Origin: Chelatococcus sambhunathii
Lineage (GTDB): Bacteria > Pseudomonadota > Alphaproteobacteria > Rhizobiales > Beijerinckiaceae
Length of the DNA: 64,000 bases
NCBI RefSeq assembly: GCF_001418005.1
Contig: NZ_LIOL01000004.1
Span: 186,001 to 250,000 of the forward strand
Reading direction: 5' to 3'
Both the position numbers and the translations under genes were made by a program. Positions 59,903 to 64,000 of the stretch are shown piece after piece (positions within the stretch are counted from its first letter, which is position 1; every line of letters begins with the position of its first letter). The notes below the pieces were generated by a model. The model was not told the DNA's origin and did not search any database. It saw only the letters and a program-made list of their open reading frames with translations.

Positions 59903-61440
59903 GCGCGCCCGTTCTCATCGTCGGCGCCGGCCTTGCCGGGCTCTTCACCGCGCTCAGGCTGGCACCGCGGCCCGTCCTCCTCGTCTCGCCCGGCCCGGTC
60001 GGGGAAGGCGCGGCCTCGGCCTGGGCGCAAGGCGGCATCGCCGCGGCTGTTGGTGCGGACGACGGGCCGGAGCTGCACGCCGAGGACACCATCGCCGCCG
60101 GAGCAGGGCTCGTCGTCGAAGAAGCGGCCCGTGTCCTCTGCGCGGAGGCCCCGGCGCGCATCGCCGACCTCATCGCGCTCGGGGTGCCCTTCACCCGTTC
60201 CGGCGACGGCCGGCTGAAGCCCTCGCGCGAGGCTGCCCACAGCCGCGCGCGCGTTCTCGCCGTCGATGGCGACCGCAGCGGCTTTGCCGTCATGCAGGCG
60301 CTCGTCGCCGCCATCCGCCGCACGCCGTCGGTCACGGTCATCGAGGGGCATCTGCTCGACGATCTGATCGTCACGGGCGGGCGCGTGCGCGGGGCGATCC
60401 TTCGCGCCCGCGATGGCGGGCCCGGCCTTGCCGTCACCGCCCCGGCCACGGTGCTCGCCACCGGCGGCATCGGCGGCCTCTATGCGGTCACCACCAATCC
60501 GCCCGGCGCCATCGGCGCCGGCCTTGCCGTCGCAGCGCGGCACGGGGCGCTCATCGCGGATCCGGAATTCGTGCAGTTCCATCCCACCGCCCTCGCCATC
60601 GGCCGCGATCCCGCGCCGCTCGCGACCGAGGCCCTGCGCGGCGAGGGTGCCGTGCTCGTCACCCGGGACGGGCGCCGGCTGATGCAGGGCGTGCACCCGG
60701 CCCTCGACCTCGCGCCGCGCGACGTCGTGGCGCGCGCCGTCCAGGCGGCCATCCTCGCCGGCGAGGGCGCCTTCCTCGATGGCCGCACGGCGCCCGGCCC
60801 GGGCTTTGCAACGCATTTCCCCACCGTCCATGCCGCCGCTGCCGCCGCCGGGCTCGACCCCGCACGCGACCTGCTGCCCGTTGCGCCCGCCGCCCATTTC
60901 CACATGGGTGGTCTCGCGACAGACCTTTCGGGCCGCACCAGCCTGCCCGGTCTGTGGGCCGTCGGCGAGGTGGCGGCGACGGGCGTGCACGGCGCCAACC
61001 GCCTCGCCTCCAACTCCCTGCTCGAGGCCGTCGTCTTCGGCGCCCGGGCGGCGGAGGCCATCGGTCGCGCGTTGCACGATGCAGGGCATGCCGACGCCGC
61101 CATCACCACTTTGCCGCCGGGCCCGCCGGCAGCGTCCGATCCAGTCGCCATCGCCGCCTTGCGCCGGACGATGCAGGAGCGTGTCGGCGTCGTGCGCGAC
61201 GGCGAAGGCCTTGCGGCGGCCCTCGCCGAGATCGGCCCCATGCGGGCCGGAGCGGACCCCGTCCTTGCCGCCATGGCCGATTGCGCCTTCCTGATCGCCG
61301 CTGCGGCGCTGCTCAGAGAGGAAAGCCGGGGCGGCCACTACCGCGTCGACCGGCCGCTCGCCGGCCGTACCCGGCGCACCCTGACGACGATGACCGCGCT
61401 CGACGATGCCCTGGTGCCGCGGCAGCGGCGAGCCGTCTGA
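59899..61440 (+). CDS. nadB: L-aspartate oxidase
   Basis: A 513-residue FAD enzyme that makes iminoaspartate from L-aspartate. The N-terminal dinucleotide fold [16 protein letters not shown] is followed by [13 protein letters not shown], the HPTALA segment in [10 protein letters not shown] and GAAHFHMGG-type [16 protein letters not shown], with [20 protein letters not shown]. Starts with GTG at 59899, sharing GTGA with the nadA stop. A large antisense open frame here is a shadow. Confidence 0.97.
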   Translation: MSAPVLIVGAGLAGLFTALRLAPRPVLLVSPGPVGEGAASAWAQGGIAAAVGADDGPELHAEDTIAAGAGLVVEEAARVLCAEAPARIADLIALGVPFTRSGDGRLKPSREAAHSRARVLAVDGDRSGFAVMQALVAAIRRTPSVTVIEGHLLDDLIVTGGRVRGAILRARDGGPGLAVTAPATVLATGGIGGLYAVTTNPPGAIGAGLAVAARHGALIADPEFVQFHPTALAIGRDPAPLATEALRGEGAVLVTRDGRRLMQGVHPALDLAPRDVVARAVQAAILAGEGAFLDGRTAPGPGFATHFPTVHAAAAAAGLDPARDLLPVAPAAHFHMGGLATDLSGRTSLPGLWAVGEVAATGVHGANRLASNSLLEAVVFGARAAEAIGRALHDAGHADAAITTLPPGPPAASDPVAIAALRRTMQERVGVVRDGEGLAAALAEIGPMRAGADPVLAAMADCAFLIAAAALLREESRGGHYRVDRPLAGRTRRTLTTMTALDDALVPRQRRAV

Positions 61441-61461
61441 CGCGCCAACGAGGACACTTCC

Positions 61462-62319
61462 ATGCAATTCGGCAATCCCCTTCTCCTCATCGATATTGTG
61501 CGCGCCGCACTCATCGAGGATTTCGGCCGGGCCGGCGACATCACCAGCGCCGCGTGCATTCCCGCGCAGCGCACCGCCACCGCGCAGCTTGTGGCACGCA
61601 GGGCCGGCCGCCTCGCCGGGCTCGCGGCAGCCGAGGCCGCCTTCCGGCTGACGGATGAGCGCATCCGCTTCACCGCGCATCGCCATGACGGAGACGCCCT
61701 CGCCGCCGGCGAGGCGATCGCCACCGTCGCCGGGCCCGCCCGCGCCGTGCTCGCCGCCGAGCGGGTGGCGCTCAACTTTCTCGGCCGCCTCTCGGGGATC
61801 GCCACGCTGACCGCGGCCTATGCGGCCGAGGTGGCGCACACGCGTACCCGCATCTGCGATACGCGCAAGACGACGCCAGGGCTGAGGGCGCTGGAAAAAC
61901 ATGCTGTCGCCTGCGGCGGCGGGCTCAACCACCGCTTCGGCCTCGACGACGCCATCCTCATCAAGGACAACCACATCGCCGTCGCCGGCGGGGTACGACC
62001 GGCGCTCCGGGCGGCAAAGGCCGCCGCCGGCCATCTCGTCAAGATCGAGATCGAGGTCGATACGCTCGACCAGCTCGCCGAGGTTATCGCGGAAGGGGCG
62101 GATGTCGTCATGCTCGACAACATGGCGCCCGGCATGCTGGCCGAGGCGGTCGCCATGGTCGGCGGGCGCATGCGCACCGAAGCCTCGGGCGGCGTCGACC
62201 TCACAAGCGTCCGCGCCATCGCCGAGACCGGCGTCGACGCCATCTCCGTCGGCGCCCTCACCCATTCGGCGCCGGTGTTGGATATCGGGCTCGATATCGC
62301 CGTGGACGCTGCGGGTTGA
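61462..62319 (+). CDS. nadC: Nicotinate-nucleotide diphosphorylase (carboxylating)
   Basis: NadC turns quinolinate and PRPP into nicotinate mononucleotide. The 285-residue protein has the active-site strip [41 protein letters not shown] and the C-terminal [20 protein letters not shown]. It is 21 bp after nadB and ends the operon; a repeat element follows six bases later. Confidence 0.97.
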   Translation: MQFGNPLLLIDIVRAALIEDFGRAGDITSAACIPAQRTATAQLVARRAGRLAGLAAAEAAFRLTDERIRFTAHRHDGDALAAGEAIATVAGPARAVLAAERVALNFLGRLSGIATLTAAYAAEVAHTRTRICDTRKTTPGLRALEKHAVACGGGLNHRFGLDDAILIKDNHIAVAGGVRPALRAAKAAAGHLVKIEIEVDTLDQLAEVIAEGADVVMLDNMAPGMLAEAVAMVGGRMRTEASGGVDLTSVRAIAETGVDAISVGALTHSAPVLDIGLDIAVDAAG

Positions 62320-62324
62320 GGTTT

Positions 62325-62432
62325 CCCCTCCCCCTTGAGGGAGGGGCCAGGGGGTGGGGGTCGTGACGCAAGAGCACAGCCTCAGGCTTTTTGCGCCCCC
62401 CTCCCTACCCTCCCCCACAAGGGGGGAGGGAA
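62325..62432. repeat. Composite CCCTCCCCC palindromic repeat, full copy
   Basis: CCCTCCCCCTTGAGGGAGGG is followed by GCCAGGGGGTGG and TCGTGACGC, then about 30 unique bases including CAGGCTTTTTGCG, then CCCTCCCCCACAAGGGGGG. Order and spacing match 47979-48083. It sits six bases past nadC, between convergent genes, where it may help end transcription. Confidence 0.65.
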
Positions 62433-62472
62433 TGCCGCCGCGGCGCACGCACCGGGCAGCGAAGGCAAAAAG

Positions 62473-62745
62473 CTACCGCGGGCCGTAAATGATCCGCGGC
62501 GGTGCCGATTTCGAGACGATGCGATGCCGGTGATACGGGCGGTGTGCCGGCCAATAGTCCTGGGCATAGACCACCCCACCCGAATAATGGACATTGGGAC
62601 CGCCACCGCGCCACGCGGCAACGGGCCATTCCTCGTCCATCACGACGCAATGGCGGCAGCCGTGCTCATAGAAGCCGCCGGCGAGGGCCGCGCCGGGCGC
62701 GGTAAGGCAGACGGCGAGTGCCGCAATTCTCACATGCACGATCAT
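62473..62745 (-). CDS. Small secreted histidine- and tyrosine-rich protein
   Basis: A 90-residue protein: signal peptide MIVHVRIAALAVCLTAPGAA (cut after ALA at about 22), then a mature part with CRHC, HYSGGVVYAQDYW and HRPYHRHRIV. No family recognised. GGAGG lies just before the ATG at 62745; a longer frame upstream is rejected because the signal starts here. It could bind metal through the CxxC and histidines, which is only a guess. Confidence 0.65.
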   Translation of the reverse strand: MIVHVRIAALAVCLTAPGAALAGGFYEHGCRHCVVMDEEWPVAAWRGGGPNVHYSGGVVYAQDYWPAHRPYHRHRIVSKSAPPRIIYGPR

Positions 62746-62851
62746 CGACGCCTCCGGCCGGGCCTGGAGCCCGTTGCGCGTTCCTGTTCCCGCAACGAAA
62801 GGCCGAAAGCCGCGCCGGCGCAACGATAACGCGCTGTTAAGGTAAAGCCGC

Positions 62852-64000
62852 TCAGCGCTGGCCGGGCCGGAGCTGGTAGAAGACGTGCCGGCCAATGACG
62901 TCCTTCTTCTTCAGGCGCTTGGCCCAATACGGGCGCACGTAATCGGCGTGGTAGTGCGTCGCGCCGCCGACATCGGCGAGATAGGTCGTGCCCTCCGTGA
63001 CCTCGCGGGCGACGCGTACCGCCCGTCGCCACGGGCCGGCCTCGGTGATGCGCAGGGAGCGGCCCTCGCAGGCGAAGGAGAACTGGCACGCCTTGTAGCG
63101 GTGGCGGTTTTGATAGACGACGCCGCAGACGGTGGAGGGGTAGAGGCCCGAGCGCACACGGTTGAGCACCACCTGGGCCACCGCGGCCTGCCCCGCCTCG
63201 CTCTCGCCACGGGCCTCGAAATAGATGGCTTCGGCGAGGCAGCGCTGCTCGCTCGACATCCGCTCGGGATCGATCAGATCGGCATATTGCGGACGCTCGT
63301 CGTTCTTCTCGACGATCGACAGGCCGTCGCCGACACGCACAGCGGCGTAGGACACCGGCGCCCCGGCGATCTCCATGGGCGTCGCATCCGCCGGTGCCGG
63401 CGTCGCAGAGGCGAGGCTCTCGGCGCGGGCGACGGCGGGGGTGGCACCGTCGACGACAGTGATGCCTGTGCCGGCGCTGGCTGCGACCGCGGGCGAGCGG
63501 GGCGCGAAGGAGCGCTCGGTCATCGTGTCGCTCTCGCTCGACCACGGCTCGAAAGCCACCATCTCGTCCGGCGAGGGGATGTCGAGCGCGCCTGGCATGA
63601 GAATGGTGGCGGGCAGCAGGCGCTCGTCGCGCGACAGCAGCATGCGCGACAGCATGGCGGCGCGCCCTTCCCGCTCGCTGCGGCCGAGGCGGCTGAGGCT
63701 CGGCCGCAAGGCGACCGGCGGATCGCCCTTGAGGTTGCGATCGACCTCCGGATAGCCCGGGGGCTCCGCCTTCATCTCGTCGCGCGGCGGAGCCTCGAAC
63801 GCAGCATCATCCGGCTGCGGATCCGACAGATCGAGAGCGGCGATATCGAAAAGATCGCCCGCGCCGCCGGCCGGCCCGCGCAGCAGCGCCTCGCCGAGCG
63901 CAGCGGAGGACGGCACGAGGTTGCCGAGCCTGGGGGCGAGGACGGGCGCGAGCGGAGCGGCGCTGATGCCGCTCGACAGGTCCTGCCCGGCGCTCGCGGT
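62852..64000 (-). CDS. SleB-type cell wall hydrolase (partial, N-terminus beyond the window)
   Basis: At least 382 residues are inside the window and the frame is open at the right edge, so the start is outside. The C-terminal hydrolase_2 (SleB) domain is clear: CLAEAIYFEARGESEAGQAAVAQVVLNRV, CGVVYQNRHRYKACQFSFAC and GATHYHADYVRPYWA, with the catalytic glutamate in YFEARGE. The N-terminal 200 residues are low-complexity, rich in Ala, Pro and acidic residues. Such enzymes cut peptidoglycan glycan strands; in this phylum they are not tied to spores. Confidence 0.9.
   Translation of the reverse strand, partial: TASAGQDLSSGISAAPLAPVLAPRLGNLVPSSAALGEALLRGPAGGAGDLFDIAALDLSDPQPDDAAFEAPPRDEMKAEPPGYPEVDRNLKGDPPVALRPSLSRLGRSEREGRAAMLSRMLLSRDERLLPATILMPGALDIPSPDEMVAFEPWSSESDTMTERSFAPRSPAVAASAGTGITVVDGATPAVARAESLASATPAPADATPMEIAGAPVSYAAVRVGDGLSIVEKNDERPQYADLIDPERMSSEQRCLAEAIYFEARGESEAGQAAVAQVVLNRVRSGLYPSTVCGVVYQNRHRYKACQFSFACEGRSLRITEAGPWRRAVRVAREVTEGTTYLADVGGATHYHADYVRPYWAKRLKKKDVIGRHVFYQLRPGQR

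Noticed and set aside
59779-62448. Long antisense open frame over nadB and nadC
   Set aside because: High GC creates long antisense frames; its translation is low-complexity and Gly/Arg-rich with no family match, while nadB and nadC are unmistakable.
1-64000. tRNA, rRNA, CRISPR, integrase or insertion sequence
   Set aside because: No cloverleaf, array of regular spacers, transposase or integrase reading frame was recognised on either strand.

Overview
The window is GC-rich, densely coded chromosomal DNA with no rRNA, tRNA, CRISPR array, integrase or insertion sequence that I can recognise. Family content points to an alphaproteobacterium of the Hyphomicrobiales (Rhizobiales): a TIGR02301-family protein, DUF1499 and RT0821/Lpp0805 proteins, RibB with a degenerate GTP cyclohydrolase II-like tail, the xseB/dxs/tlyA and aroC/fabI/dnaJ/pdxH neighbourhoods, a NadQ-type NAD regulator, and both TctABC and DctPQM solute importers. 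The genus cannot be named from this sequence alone.

Layout. 1-2000: end of a tripartite tricarboxylate transporter locus (tctC, partial tctB) and a small unknown gene. 2274-11020: a co-directional minus-strand run of nine genes (XRE regulator, dctP, dctQ, dctM, pyrK, pyrD, an M20-type carbamoyl-amino-acid amidase, pyrC, pyrE), mostly overlapping or separated by less than 70 bp. 11116-12316: an AraC regulator with an AT-rich upstream region. 12317-19295: housekeeping and stand-alone genes (MBL-fold hydrolase, DUF1499, MarR plus amidase, metallophosphoesterase, L,D-transpeptidase, histone-deacetylase-like protein). 19550-30161: a conserved core (HTH-RibB, aroC, phosphatase/fabI, dnaJ-like, pdxH, SDR, NUDIX, TIGR02301, ygfZ, tag). 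30211-31645: a compact YadA-type trimeric autotransporter in a locally AT-richer patch. 31646-36863: HD hydrolase, dual-specificity-type phosphatase, NadQ-like regulator and a large DUF2339 membrane protein. 36993-45069: xseB, pirin, dxs, a VapBC toxin-antitoxin pair, tlyA, an RNA methyltransferase, an FAD oxidoreductase and an acetyltransferase. 45171-57563: small secreted protein, SRAP, CorA, an acyl-CoA dehydrogenase/SDR/SDR operon, Sua5, a LysR/DoxX/WrbA locus, AcuI-like reductase and an MFS transporter with its LysR. 58844-62319: nadABC preceded by two palindromic operators. 62473-64000: a small secreted protein and the C-terminal part of a SleB-type cell-wall hydrolase.

The most interesting system is the nine-gene run at 2274-11020. 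PyrK and PyrD form an NAD-linked dihydroorotate dehydrogenase that can run as orotate reductase, PyrC opens dihydroorotate to N-carbamoyl-L-aspartate, and the amidase embedded between pyrD and pyrC is of the family that would release L-aspartate, CO2 and ammonia. With a TRAP importer and an XRE regulator at the head and PyrE at the end, this reads as an uptake, salvage and catabolic operon for orotate or a related pyrimidine acid. That function is inferred from gene content and order. Two other regulatory observations stand out: an HTH domain fused in frame to RibB with a perfect 21-bp palindrome just upstream, and a NadQ-like regulator at 32873 whose probable operators sit in front of nadABC 25 kb away.
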